Both the position numbers and the translations under genes were made by a program. 64,000 nucleotides of DNA. Origin: Streptomyces sp. R28 (GTDB taxonomy: Bacteria; Actinomycetota; Actinomycetes; Streptomycetales; Streptomycetaceae). Positions 26,123-34,500 of this stretch are shown here, one piece after another (positions within the stretch are counted from its first letter, which is position 1; each line of letters opens with the position of its first letter). The stretch covers positions 4,825,001 through 4,889,000 of the forward strand of contig NZ_CP163439.1 of assembly GCF_041052385.1 (NCBI RefSeq), given 5' to 3'. Below the pieces are notes generated by a model. It was not told the origin of the DNA and did not search any database. It saw only the letters and a list, made by a program, of their open reading frames with translations.

Positions 26123-26968
26123 ATGGATACCCAAAACCCTAGCGCGCCCTCGCGCGCCCAGTCCCGTGTCCCGGGCAAAAACCACTCCCACGCAGGCGGC
26201 CTGGTCCACGACCACACCCGCCACACCACCCGCTTCACGGTGATCGGCAACCACCTCGCCCAGCACCCGGAACTGTCCGGCCTCGCGATCGGGCTCGCCG
26301 TTTACATCCAGTCCCTCCCCGCCGGAGCCCGCGCCGACATCAAGACCCTCGCCGCCCGCTTCCCCGAGGGCACGACCCGTATCGCCGCCGCACTGCGCGA
26401 GCTGGAAGCCCACGGCTACCTGCGCCGCGAACGCAAGCGCATCCCGAACGGCCGCATCATCACCCGCACGATCTCCTGCAACCAGCCCGGCCGCCGCCAC
26501 GCCCAGGACCACCCGGCCCCACCCCGGAAGAAGCGCAACCCGGCACCCCGCAAACCCCTCCCCGCGGTACCCCAACCCGCCTACCCGGCCCCCACCCTCC
26601 TCCAGACGGCAACCGACCTCCTCGCAGACCTGCGCCACCACGACCCCCGCCTGCTGCTCAGCGAGCGCGACACAGCCCACCTGGCCCCCGGCATCGCGGC
26701 CTGGCTGGAACGGGACCTCACCCCCACCGCCGTACGCCACGCCCTGACCACCGACCTGCCACCCGAGCCCTTGTGCCGCCCGGCAGCCCTCCTGGCCCAC
26801 CGCCTCACCACCCAGCTGCCGCCCCCACCCCCATTCCGTGCACCCGCATCACCGTCGCCCGTCCGGCACCCCTTCCAGACCTGCGAAGGCTGCGACCGCG
26901 CCTTCCGCGCACCGCTGCCCGGAAGCTGCCGCGCCTGCCGTGTGCCCGATCCCGCACAAGCCGCCTGA
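26123..26968 (+). CDS. HTH regulator with C-terminal Cys4 zinc ribbon
   Basis: 281 residues. A winged-helix region at about 30-110 has HPELSGLAIGLAVYIQSLPA and the recognition area GTTRIAAALRELEAHGYLRR. A Pro-rich basic linker follows, then a helical segment (LLADLRHHDPRLLLSERD), and the end carries CEGCDRAF and CRACRVP, a CxxC-x(n)-CxxC zinc site. This layout is frequent in Streptomyces and is annotated only as a helix-turn-helix protein. It is likely DNA-binding. ATG 26123 has an AAGGAAGAAGAG stretch upstream. Confidence 0.8.
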   Translation: MDTQNPSAPSRAQSRVPGKNHSHAGGLVHDHTRHTTRFTVIGNHLAQHPELSGLAIGLAVYIQSLPAGARADIKTLAARFPEGTTRIAAALRELEAHGYLRRERKRIPNGRIITRTISCNQPGRRHAQDHPAPPRKKRNPAPRKPLPAVPQPAYPAPTLLQTATDLLADLRHHDPRLLLSERDTAHLAPGIAAWLERDLTPTAVRHALTTDLPPEPLCRPAALLAHRLTTQLPPPPPFRAPASPSPVRHPFQTCEGCDRAFRAPLPGSCRACRVPDPAQAA

Positions 26969-27008
26969 GCGGCTGCCTCGTACCCAACGAAAGCCCCGAA
27001 ACCGCACC

Positions 27009-27884
27009 ATGGTCAGCTCGTCCCACGAGGCGATGCACCGCATCTTCCAGGACCACCCGGGGCTCTTCTCCCGAGTCTCCGAGGTGCTGGGCATCGAGTT
27101 CGCCCCGCCCACGTCAGTCACCGTCCTTCCTAACGACCTCACCGAGGTCAGCCCGGTCGAACGCCGTGTGGACACGCTCCTGCGGCTGGAGACGGAGGAC
27201 GACGAGGAGCCGTTACTCCTCGCGGTCGAGGCCCAGGGCAAGCAGGTCCCGGACAAGCCCGCGAGCTGGGCGTACTACGCCTCGTACTTGCTCACGAAGT
27301 ACCGGCTGCAGCCGATGCTGCTCGTCATCTGCCAGGACCGCGCCACCGCGGAATGGGCCGCCCGCCCGGTCGACTTCGGCCCTCGCCAGTGGCCTCTGCT
27401 CACCCTGTGCCCGCTGGTCGCGGGACCGCACAACATGCCGGTGATCACCGATCCGGCCGAGGTCCGCAAGGACCTCGCGCTCGCCACACTGTCCGCGATC
27501 ACCCACGCAAGGAATCCGGACGTCGGGGCCATACTGAGGGCCGTGACGACCGTTCTGCAGGACACACCCCGAACCGTCACCGACCCGATCATCGAACTCG
27601 TCGCACGAGGCCTGGGCAAGCACCCGGCCGCAGAACTGCGGAGGAAACTGGTGGCCGTGGACCTCTCTTTCTACAAGTCGCCCCTCTTTGAAGAAGTCCG
27701 GGCCGAGGGCGAGGCACGACGTGCCGCCAAGGACGTCCTGGCGGTCCTGGCGGAACGAGGCATCGACGTCCCGGAAGAAGCCCGTCAGCGCATCACCAGC
27801 TGCGGCGATCTGGAGATCCTGCACCGCTGGCTCCTGCGCGCCGTCACCGCTCCCTCCACCGACGAGATCTTCGCGAACGAGTAG
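27009..27884 (+). CDS. Rpn-like PD-(D/E)XK nuclease
   Basis: 291 residues. The nuclease core has ERRVDTLLRLE (Asp55) and LLLAVEAQGKQ (Glu74-x-Gln76), matching D-x(n)-E-x-Q of recombination-promoting nuclease/transposase-like proteins. PDKPASWAYYASYLLTKY and a Trp-Ala-rich strand follow. The last 77 residues form a tail that is duplicated as a separate gene directly downstream. It lies 40 bp after the HTH gene on the same strand. The role is unknown; Rpn proteins are linked to recombination and, in some bacteria, to phage defence. Confidence 0.75.
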   Translation: MVSSSHEAMHRIFQDHPGLFSRVSEVLGIEFAPPTSVTVLPNDLTEVSPVERRVDTLLRLETEDDEEPLLLAVEAQGKQVPDKPASWAYYASYLLTKYRLQPMLLVICQDRATAEWAARPVDFGPRQWPLLTLCPLVAGPHNMPVITDPAEVRKDLALATLSAITHARNPDVGAILRAVTTVLQDTPRTVTDPIIELVARGLGKHPAAELRRKLVAVDLSFYKSPLFEEVRAEGEARRAAKDVLAVLAERGIDVPEEARQRITSCGDLEILHRWLLRAVTAPSTDEIFANE

Positions 27885-27886
27885 CT

Positions 27887-28141
27887 GTGGCCGTGGACCT
27901 CTCCTTCTACAAGTCGTACATCGCAGAAGAGATCCGGGACGAGGGCCGGGCTGAAGGCCGGGCTGAAGGCCGTACCGAGGACGTCCTGGACGTCCTGGAC
28001 GTCCTCGACGTACGTGGCATCCACGTCACCGAAGCGGTCCGCGAACGCATCACCAGCTGCGGCGACCCCGAGACCCTTCGCCGCTGGCACCGACGCGCCA
28101 TCACCGCCTCGACCGCCGAAGAGATCTTCGAAGCCGAGTAG
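27887..28141 (+). CDS. Stand-alone duplicate of the Rpn-like protein tail
   Basis: 84 residues starting two bases after the previous stop. It aligns end to end with residues 215-291 of the preceding protein: AVDLSFYKS, RITSCGD, RRWHRRAIT and EEIF are shared. It has expanded internal repeats: three GR(A/T)E units, then three DVL units from tandem GACGTCCTG. The DNA around 27886-27915 is almost identical to that at 27651-27680. It may be a freely expressed regulatory or interaction domain, or the remnant of a second full copy. Confidence 0.65.
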   Translation: MAVDLSFYKSYIAEEIRDEGRAEGRAEGRTEDVLDVLDVLDVRGIHVTEAVRERITSCGDPETLRRWHRRAITASTAEEIFEAE

Positions 28142-28167
28142 TAGCCACACCGGCGGAGCTGACCTCC

Positions 28168-29094
28168 CTACGAGTGCCCCAGCTCCGCCGCGTCCTCGTC
28201 GGAGACGACCGACACCGACCCCGAATCCGGCGCCGGACGCAACGGGAACGGATCCACCCGCGTCTCGTCGATCACCGGCGGAGCCGGCCGCGGCGGCGTG
28301 GGCATCACCGCGGCCTCGGAGTGGCCTCCGCAGCCGTAGGTCAGGGACACGACCCGGCCGTCCGCCGGGGAGAACTCGTTCGCGCAGACTCCGAAGGCCT
28401 GGCCCAGGGAGCCGCCGATGGGGGCCAGGAAGCCGCAGGTGACGCAGGAGGCGGGGGCCGCCTGGGCCATGGGGGTCTTCGCGCCGTACGACTCCTCCCA
28501 GCGGTCCGCGGCCACGTGCAGGCCGTAGCGGGACAGGACGCGGGCGCGGCGCATGCCCAGTTCCTCCGCCACCGCGGCGATCGAGCCCCGGGACGGTGCC
28601 ATCGGCAGGTCCGCGGGGACCCCCGCCGTGACGTCGGCGTCCTCCGCCTCCACCAGCTCCGCCATCTCGTGTGAGACGGCCGAGCTCGGCACCGGCTCGT
28701 CCTCGCCCGAGAAGCCGGGCTCCAGGCGCAGGTCCTCGGCGTCCGTGGGAAGCAGGTCGCCGGGGCCCATGTCGCCGGGGCGCAGGCGCTCGCTCCACGG
28801 CACCCACTCGGGGGCCAGAAGGGCGTCCGGGCCCGGCAGCAGGACCACCTCGTCCAGCGTCACGACCTTGGCGCGCGACGCCCTCGCCACCGTCACCGCC
28901 CAGCGCCAGCCGCGGTAGCCGAGTTCCTTGCACTCGAAGAAGTGCGTGACAACGCGGTCGCCCTCGGAGACCAGACCCGCGTGCTCGCCCACGACGCCGG
29001 GCGCGGCGGCCTCCTCGGCTGCACTGCGCGCGAGGTCGACCGCCTCGGCGCACAGACGGTCGGGGGTGCGGCTTCGCGTTGTCGCTGCGCTCAC
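28168..29094 (-). CDS. DUF3027 protein
   Basis: 308 residues from GTG 29094 (VSAATTRSRTPDRLCAEAVD), the usual Streptomyces start. An ATG frame reaches 29223 but adds unconserved sequence. The core has GDRVVTHFFECKELGYRGWR and TLDEVVLLPGPDALLAP, and a zinc-like pair CVTCGFLAP. The C-terminal tail is acidic and Pro-rich. DUF3027 is actinobacterial and uncharacterised; it often neighbours a cold-shock gene and an MFS transporter, as here. Confidence 0.85.
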   Translation of the reverse strand: MSAATTRSRTPDRLCAEAVDLARSAAEEAAAPGVVGEHAGLVSEGDRVVTHFFECKELGYRGWRWAVTVARASRAKVVTLDEVVLLPGPDALLAPEWVPWSERLRPGDMGPGDLLPTDAEDLRLEPGFSGEDEPVPSSAVSHEMAELVEAEDADVTAGVPADLPMAPSRGSIAAVAEELGMRRARVLSRYGLHVAADRWEESYGAKTPMAQAAPASCVTCGFLAPIGGSLGQAFGVCANEFSPADGRVVSLTYGCGGHSEAAVMPTPPRPAPPVIDETRVDPFPLRPAPDSGSVSVVSDEDAAELGHS

Positions 29095-29418
29095 AGGTAT
29101 CGCTTCTCTCCTACGCCGTCTCTCGGGTGCGGTGCCTTGAGGCGGTGGAGCGAACGGAGCGGACCAGTGGGCCGCGTCGACGTCCGCATCCGAATCGCGC
29201 TCGGGCGCACCTACGTCATCCATTGTGCGGGATGGCTGAGATACGCACGCTACCTGTTCGCGAGCGCTGGGCCTACACCGACGGCCCTTTCACCGCTGCG
29301 CGGCGGGTGCCGAAACCGTGCCTGCGAACCGAGAGTCACCCTCGGCCGACCCGAGCCCTTGCCCTCCATACGCGCCGTAACCGCACTACCCACCCCCATC
29401 TCGGGGCACTATTGCGTC
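29095..29418. other. Divergent intergenic region, DUF3027/MFS
   Basis: 324 bp. Open frames here are poor in conserved sequence. It must hold both promoters; no repeat or structured RNA is obvious to me. Confidence 0.6.
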
Positions 29419-30846
29419 GTGGCGACCGCGAAGCCGCCCCAAGGAGCCACCGGTATCGGTGGGGCCAAGGGGGGCCGGAATCGAGGTGGCGGAACGGGCC
29501 GGAGGCGCGGCCCCTTCCGCTCGGTCGGCCGTGCCCTGCACTTCCCGTTCACCGGAACCGCCCGCGGCATCCGCAAGGCCACCCACGCGCACGGGGCGGG
29601 CGAGTCCGGCCTCGGCAAGCTGATCGAGCTGCACGGGGTGAACGGCGCCGGGGACATGATGATCACCGTCGCCCTCGCCTCCACCGTCTTCTTCTCCGTC
29701 CCCACCGACGAGGCCCGCGGCCGGGTCGCCCTCTACCTCGGCATCACCATGGCGCCGTTCACCGTCCTGGCGCCCGTGATCGGCCCCCTCCTCGACCGTC
29801 TCCCGCACGGCCGCCGCGCCGCGATGGCCGGCGCCATGTTCGCGCGGGCGATGCTCGCGCTGGTGCTGTCCGGGGCGGTCGTCACCGGCAGCATCGAGCT
29901 CTATCCGGCCGCGCTCGGGGTGCTGGTCGCCTCGAAGGCCTACGGCGTCGTCAGAAGCGCCGTGGTGCCCCGGCTGCTGCCACCCGCCTTCTCCCTGGTG
30001 AAGGCCAACTCCCGGGTCACCCTCGGCGGCCTCCTGGCCACCGGCATCGCGGCGCCCATCGGCGCGGGACTCCAGGCGCTCGGGCCGCGCTATCCGCTGT
30101 ACGGCGCCTTCGTGATCTTCATCGCCGGTACGTTCCTGTCGTTCACCCTGCCGCCGAAGGTCGACTCGGCCAAGGGCGAGGACACCGCGCTGCTGGCGGC
30201 CGACGAGCAGCATCTGCACGGGCCGCACCTCAAGCCCGTCAAGCGCCCCGGACTGCGCACGGTCGGCATCGCCGTCACCCACGCCCTCGGCGCCAACGCC
30301 GCCCTGCGCTGTCTCTCCGGCTTCCTGATCTTCTTCCTCGCGTTCCTGCTGCGCGAGCACCCGATGTCCGGCCAGAGCGCCGCCGTGTCGCTGGGCATAG
30401 TGGCCGTCTCCGCCGGGGTCGGGAACGCCTGCGGTACGGCGGTGGGCGCGTGGCTGCGCTCCCGGGCGCCCGAGATCATCATCGTGACGGTCGTGGGCTT
30501 CGTCCTGCTCGCGTCGCTCACGGCCGCGCTCTTCTTCGGCTCGGTCCTGGTGGCGTTCCTCGCGGCGACCGCCGGGTTCGCGCAGGCGCTGGCCAAGCTG
30601 TCGCTGGACGCGCTGATCCAGCGGGACGTGCCCGAGCTGGTCCGTACGTCGGCGTTCGCGCGCTCCGAGACGCTGCTGCAAGTGGCCTGGGTGCTCGGCG
30701 GCGCGATCGGCATCGTGCTGCCCCTGAAGGGCTCCCTGGGCCTGCTGGTGGGCGCGGGGATCGTCGCCGTCGGCTGGCTGACCACCATCAAGGGCCTGAT
30801 CGGCTCGGCCCGGCACGCCGGCCACGGACGGCCGAACGTGGCCTGA
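29419..30846 (+). CDS. MFS transporter
   Basis: 475 residues from GTG 29419. A Gly/Arg-rich cytoplasmic N-terminus (about 70 residues) precedes 12 membrane segments; loop motifs GPLLDRLPHGRRAA and FARSETLLQVAWVLGGAIG are recognisable. It belongs to a conserved actinobacterial MFS clade located beside DUF3027 and the menaquinone genes. Substrate unknown. The long basic N-terminus is unusual for MFS proteins. Confidence 0.85.
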   Translation: MATAKPPQGATGIGGAKGGRNRGGGTGRRRGPFRSVGRALHFPFTGTARGIRKATHAHGAGESGLGKLIELHGVNGAGDMMITVALASTVFFSVPTDEARGRVALYLGITMAPFTVLAPVIGPLLDRLPHGRRAAMAGAMFARAMLALVLSGAVVTGSIELYPAALGVLVASKAYGVVRSAVVPRLLPPAFSLVKANSRVTLGGLLATGIAAPIGAGLQALGPRYPLYGAFVIFIAGTFLSFTLPPKVDSAKGEDTALLAADEQHLHGPHLKPVKRPGLRTVGIAVTHALGANAALRCLSGFLIFFLAFLLREHPMSGQSAAVSLGIVAVSAGVGNACGTAVGAWLRSRAPEIIIVTVVGFVLLASLTAALFFGSVLVAFLAATAGFAQALAKLSLDALIQRDVPELVRTSAFARSETLLQVAWVLGGAIGIVLPLKGSLGLLVGAGIVAVGWLTTIKGLIGSARHAGHGRPNVA

Positions 30847-30927
30847 CACGCCCCGTCCGCCCCCGTGACGTACGGCACGCCGCCCCCACTTGGGGAGAGC
30901 GTCATACGGGCCCGATAACCTTCGCCC

Positions 30928-31425
30928 ATGACCACGATGCCACGCGGCGGAGCCGCAGATGTCCGCGCCGTTGTGCGACGCCGCCGCGCGCTCGCCGCCG
31001 CCGGCGCCGTTTCCGCCGGACTGCTCGCCCTGTCGGCCTGCGACAAGCCGACGCCGATGGCGACGATCACCGTCGGCACCTCCTCCGTGAACGCGGAAGC
31101 CACCTGCGGTGGTGAGGGCGACGCCCTGAAGACCGCGGACCTGGGCAAGTGCCTGAAGGACAAGGACATCAAGTCCATCAAGGTGGACCCCGACGACACC
31201 GTGCGCTTCGGCGTCGACCCGGAGATCGCGGACGAGGGCTGGACCGTCCTCATGAACGGTCAGCCGCTCACCGACTCCAGCAAGAAGACGTACCGCACCA
31301 TCCCGGGCAGCGTGTTCTTCAACGCCCAGTACGGCGCCAGCGGCGACTCGACGCTGGTGTCGATCAAGGAGGGCGAGCAGGACGTGACGGGTCTGTGGTC
31401 CTTCAAGCTCGAGAAGGACAGCTGA
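30928..31425 (+). CDS. DUF2771-type lipoprotein
   Basis: 165 residues. Arg-rich N-terminus (VRRRRALAAAG), hydrophobic core, and lipobox LSAC (Cys at about 38) mark a lipoprotein. The mature domain of about 125 residues has two more Cys (ATCGGE and GKCLKD) and ends FNAQYGASGDST, then LWSFKLEKDS. It sits directly before mqnB and its stop overlaps the presumed mqnB start, so the genes are co-transcribed. Function unknown. Confidence 0.75.
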   Translation: MTTMPRGGAADVRAVVRRRRALAAAGAVSAGLLALSACDKPTPMATITVGTSSVNAEATCGGEGDALKTADLGKCLKDKDIKSIKVDPDDTVRFGVDPEIADEGWTVLMNGQPLTDSSKKTYRTIPGSVFFNAQYGASGDSTLVSIKEGEQDVTGLWSFKLEKDS

Positions 31426-32096
31426 CCACGTCCGGCGTACGTGTACTGGTGGCCACCGCGGTCCCGGCTGAGCGGGACGCGGTGGCCCAGGCGATCGAGG
31501 CGCCCGGCGTCGACGTGATCGCCGCCGGCGTGGGCCCCGCCCTCGCCGCCGCCTCCACCGCGACGGCCCTCACCACGGCCGCCCTCGCAGGCGCCCCGTA
31601 CGGCCTGGTCGTCTCGGCCGGCATCGCGGGCGGTTTCGCGCCGCACGCCCCCGTCGGCTCCCTCGTCGTCGCCGACGAGATCACCGCCGCCGACCTCGGC
31701 GCGCAGACCCCCGACGGCTTCCTGCCCGTCACCGAGCTGGGCTTCGGCACCGTCACCCACCGTCCTCCCGAAGCACTCGTACGAGAGGTCGCGACCGCCA
31801 CCGGCGCGCGCCCCGGCGCGGTCCTCACCGTCTCCACCGTGACCGGCACCGCCGTCCGCGCCGCACAGCTGCGCGAGCGGCACCCCAGCGCCCTCGCCGA
31901 GGCCATGGAGGGCTTCGGCGTCGCCGAGGCCGCGGCCGCGCACCGCACGCCCGTGCTGGAGCTGCGCGCGGTCTCCAACCCCGTCGGCCCGCGCGACCGC
32001 GCCGCCTGGCGCATCGGTGAGGCGCTGGCGGCCCTCACCGAGGCCTTCGGGAAGCTCGCACCCGTCCTGGAAGGTTGGCACCCGCATGACCGGTGA
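31422..32096 (+). CDS. mqnB: Futalosine hydrolase (menaquinone biosynthesis)
   Basis: Nucleoside-phosphorylase-fold enzyme that removes the base from futalosine or the 6-amino form in the alternative menaquinone pathway. Visible elements are VLVATAVPAERDAV, VSAGIAGGFAP (substrate loop), TVSTVTGTA, EAMEGFGVAEAA (conserved Glu of the MEG motif) and LRAVSNPVGPRD. No ATG, GTG or TTG precedes the first strand; the likely start is CTG 31422, overlapping the DUF2771 stop with AAGGA upstream. GTG 31449 would remove strand 1. It overlaps mqnD by 11 bases. Confidence 0.9.
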   Translation: MTTSGVRVLVATAVPAERDAVAQAIEAPGVDVIAAGVGPALAAASTATALTTAALAGAPYGLVVSAGIAGGFAPHAPVGSLVVADEITAADLGAQTPDGFLPVTELGFGTVTHRPPEALVREVATATGARPGAVLTVSTVTGTAVRAAQLRERHPSALAEAMEGFGVAEAAAAHRTPVLELRAVSNPVGPRDRAAWRIGEALAALTEAFGKLAPVLEGWHPHDR

Positions 32097-32949
32097 GCAG
32101 CAGCAGCGACAGCCCTTGCGGATCGCGTACTCCCCCTGCCCGAACGACACCTTCGTCTTCGACGCCCTCGCCCACGACCGCGTCCCCGGCGCCCCCGCCC
32201 TCGACGTCACCTTCGCCGACATCGACATCACCAACGGCATGGCCGAGCGCGGCGAGTTCGACGTGCTGAAGGTGTCGTACGCCGTGCTGCCGTACGTCCT
32301 CGGCGAGTACGCCCTGCTGCCTTGCGGCGGCGCGCTGGGCCGGGGTTGCGGCCCGCTGGTGCTGACACGGGAGGCCGGGGTGGACCTCACCGGCCGTACG
32401 GTCGCCGTGCCGAGCGAGAAGTCGACGGCGTACCTGCTGTTCCGGCTCTGGGCGGCCGACACGCTCCCCGGCGGTGTCGGCGAGATCGTGGTGATGCCGT
32501 TCCACGAGATCATGCCCGCCGTGCGGGACGGGAAGGTCGACGCGGGGCTCGTCATCCACGAGGCGCGCTTCACGTACCAGAACTACGGGCTGCACAAGCT
32601 CGCGGACATGGGCGAGCACTGGGAGGACACCACCGGGCTGCCCATCCCGCTGGGCGCGATCATCGCCAAGCGTGCGCTGGGCGCGCGGAAGCTGACGCTG
32701 CTGGCCGACTCGATCCGTACGTCGGTCCGGGCCGCCTGGGACGACCCCGAGGCCTCCCGCGCATACGTCATGCGGCACGCCCAGGAGATGGACCCGAACG
32801 TCGCCGACCAGCACATCGGGCTGTACGTCAACGAGTTCACCGCCGACCTCGGCGAGGACGGCTATGCCGCGGTACGGGGGCTGCTCACACGTGCGGCGGC
32901 CGAGGGGCTGGTGCCGCCCCTCGGCCGTGATGCGTTGGAATTCCCTTAA
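32086..32949 (+). CDS. mqnD: 1,4-dihydroxy-6-naphthoate synthase
   Basis: 287 residues, periplasmic-binding-protein-like fold used as an enzyme. MqnD turns cyclic dehypoxanthine futalosine into 1,4-dihydroxy-6-naphthoate. Diagnostic stretches are IAYSPCPNDTFVFDAL, DIDITNGMAERGEFDVLKVS, GRGCGPLVL and ARFTYQNYGL. The ATG lies inside the end of mqnB, giving translational coupling. It is followed by a convergent cold-shock gene. Confidence 0.95.
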   Translation: MTGEQQQRQPLRIAYSPCPNDTFVFDALAHDRVPGAPALDVTFADIDITNGMAERGEFDVLKVSYAVLPYVLGEYALLPCGGALGRGCGPLVLTREAGVDLTGRTVAVPSEKSTAYLLFRLWAADTLPGGVGEIVVMPFHEIMPAVRDGKVDAGLVIHEARFTYQNYGLHKLADMGEHWEDTTGLPIPLGAIIAKRALGARKLTLLADSIRTSVRAAWDDPEASRAYVMRHAQEMDPNVADQHIGLYVNEFTADLGEDGYAAVRGLLTRAAAEGLVPPLGRDALEFP

Positions 32950-32962
32950 GTCGCCGACGTAC

Positions 32963-33346
32963 CTATACGTCGAGCTGGTCGGCGACCGCCCGCAGCAGGC
33001 CGGCGATTTTCTTGCCGGCGGTCTTCTCGGGGTAGCGGCCTCGCTCCAGCATCGGCGTGATGTTCTCCAGGAGAGTCGTCAGGTCCTGGACGATGGAAGC
33101 CAGTTCGTCCGGCTTCTTGCGGGTGGCGGCCGCGACCGACGGGGTCGGGTCCAGGACCGTGACCGAGAGTGCCTGGTCGCCGCGCTGGCCTGCGACCACG
33201 CCGAACTCAACTCGCTGGCCCGGCTTGAGTGTCTCGACTCCGGCGGGGAGGACCGAGGAATGAACGAAGACGTCACCGCCGTCGTCGCGGGAGAGAAAGC
33301 CGAAGCCCTTCTCGCTGTTGAACCACTTGACCTTGCCGGTAGGCAC
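32963..33346 (-). CDS. Cold-shock domain protein with C-terminal extension
   Basis: 127 residues from GTG 33346 (GAGGAC upstream). The CSD occupies about 1-66 with RNP-1 KGFGFLSRD and RNP-2 VFVHSSVL. The remaining 60 residues (KKPDELASIVQDLTTLLENI, then GKKIAGLLRAVADQLDV) are helical and have no CSD similarity; canonical Streptomyces Csp proteins stop at about 67 residues. It probably binds single-stranded RNA or DNA; the tail may mediate oligomerisation. Confidence 0.88.
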   Translation of the reverse strand: MPTGKVKWFNSEKGFGFLSRDDGGDVFVHSSVLPAGVETLKPGQRVEFGVVAGQRGDQALSVTVLDPTPSVAAATRKKPDELASIVQDLTTLLENITPMLERGRYPEKTAGKKIAGLLRAVADQLDV

Positions 33347-33511
33347 GTCTGTCCTCGTCCTCGTACTCGTCGGAAAACTGCTTCTGAAAACGGCTCTTGA
33401 TAGCACTACAGCGGGTCGACCATGACCCGCCGCTACCAAGGCTAATGCTCCCGGAGCCGGTGACAAGACGTCGCCCGGTTGTTCCTTCGCGCAGGGAACT
33501 ACCCTGGTCCG

Positions 33512-33763
33512 GTGCGTGACAAAACCCAAACGAATTCCGCCGCTCCCGGCGACCGACTGATCCGTGCCGGAGCGGTCCTGTTCTTCATCGGTGCCGTGGC
33601 CACTCTGGTCACGGTGGCCCCGTTCCTGCTCGGTACGACGCCATTTCCGACGTTCATGTTCGGACTGAGCATGCTCATGGGCGTCGGATTCCTCGTCGCC
33701 GGCGCGGGGGTGTTCCGGTCGATCGCGGCCGGCCGGCGTCAGGCGCGCGGCGCGACGAGGTAG
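33512..33763 (+). CDS. Two-helix membrane protein
   Basis: 83 residues from GTG 33512. A polar N-terminus is followed by two membrane helices (AGAVLFFIGAVATLVTVAPF and FGLSMLMGVGFLVAGAGVFR) and a basic tail. The family is unknown. Its 3' end overlaps the convergent HAD gene by 25 bases. Confidence 0.7.
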   Translation: MRDKTQTNSAAPGDRLIRAGAVLFFIGAVATLVTVAPFLLGTTPFPTFMFGLSMLMGVGFLVAGAGVFRSIAAGRRQARGATR

Positions 33764-34383
33764 CCGGCGAGCCAGTCCGAGAACTCGGTCAGGTCCGCGA
33801 GGACGATGTCCGCGCCGAGCGCACCGAGTTCATCGGCGCCGTACGGTCCGGTCGCCACCGTGACGGACAGGGCGTCGGCCGCGCGCGCGGCGCGGATGTC
33901 TCCCTGGTGGTCGCCGACGTAGACGCTCGCGCCGTACTCGCGCAGGGCCTCCGCCTTCTGCTCGGCCCACAGGTTGCCGACGACCGCGTCGGGCTGGATG
34001 CCGAGGTGCTCCAGGTGCAGCTTGGCGTTCGGCTCGTACTTGGCGGTGACGACGATCGCGCGCCCGCCCGCGTCCCGTACGGCGTTGATCGCCTCGCGGG
34101 CGCCGGGGAGGGCGGGCGTGGCGGCGATGGCGATCGTCGGGTACATCTCGCGGTACAGGTCGGCGGTGGCCGCGACCTGCTCCGCCGGGAACCAGTTGAT
34201 CAGTTCCTCCTCAAGCGGTGGCCCGAGCCGCGTGATCGCCAGGTCGGCGTCGACATACGTACCCGTCCGCTCGGCCAGTGCCGTGTAGCAGGCGTGGATG
34301 CCGGGGCGGGAGTCGATGAGGGTCATGTCGAGGTCGAAGCCGACGGTGAGCGGGGACAGGGTCGAGGAGGCCATATGGGCCAT
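33739..34383 (-). CDS. HAD-superfamily phosphatase
   Basis: 214 residues. Motif I FDLDMTLID (nucleophile Asp), motif II VVTAKYE, and motif IV YVGDHQGDIRAA are clear, with a helical cap between I and II (ACYTALAERTGTYVDADLAI). This is the PGP/Gph-like class acting on small phosphate esters. Two ATGs nine bases apart (34383 and 34374) are possible. Upstream lies a 13-bp tandem repeat. Confidence 0.88.
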   Translation of the reverse strand: MAHMASSTLSPLTVGFDLDMTLIDSRPGIHACYTALAERTGTYVDADLAITRLGPPLEEELINWFPAEQVAATADLYREMYPTIAIAATPALPGAREAINAVRDAGGRAIVVTAKYEPNAKLHLEHLGIQPDAVVGNLWAEQKAEALREYGASVYVGDHQGDIRAARAADALSVTVATGPYGADELGALGADIVLADLTEFSDWLAGYLVAPRA

Positions 34384-34421
34384 TGTGCCCAGGCGGCCGG
34401 AGGGCCAGACGCCGGATGGAT

Positions 34422-34473
34422 GTGATCCGCGTCCGTGATCCGCGTCCGTGATCCACATTCGTGATCCGCATCC
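34422..34473. repeat. 13-bp tandem repeat, four copies
   Basis: GTGATCCGCGTCC at 34422 and 34435 (identical), GTGATCCACATTC at 34448, and GTGATCCGCATCC at 34461. It lies between the HAD start and the end of the next minus-strand gene, so it may overlap the HAD promoter. Confidence 0.9.
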
Positions 34474-34500
34474 ACCTCGCGGGCCGCACCTCGCGGACGC

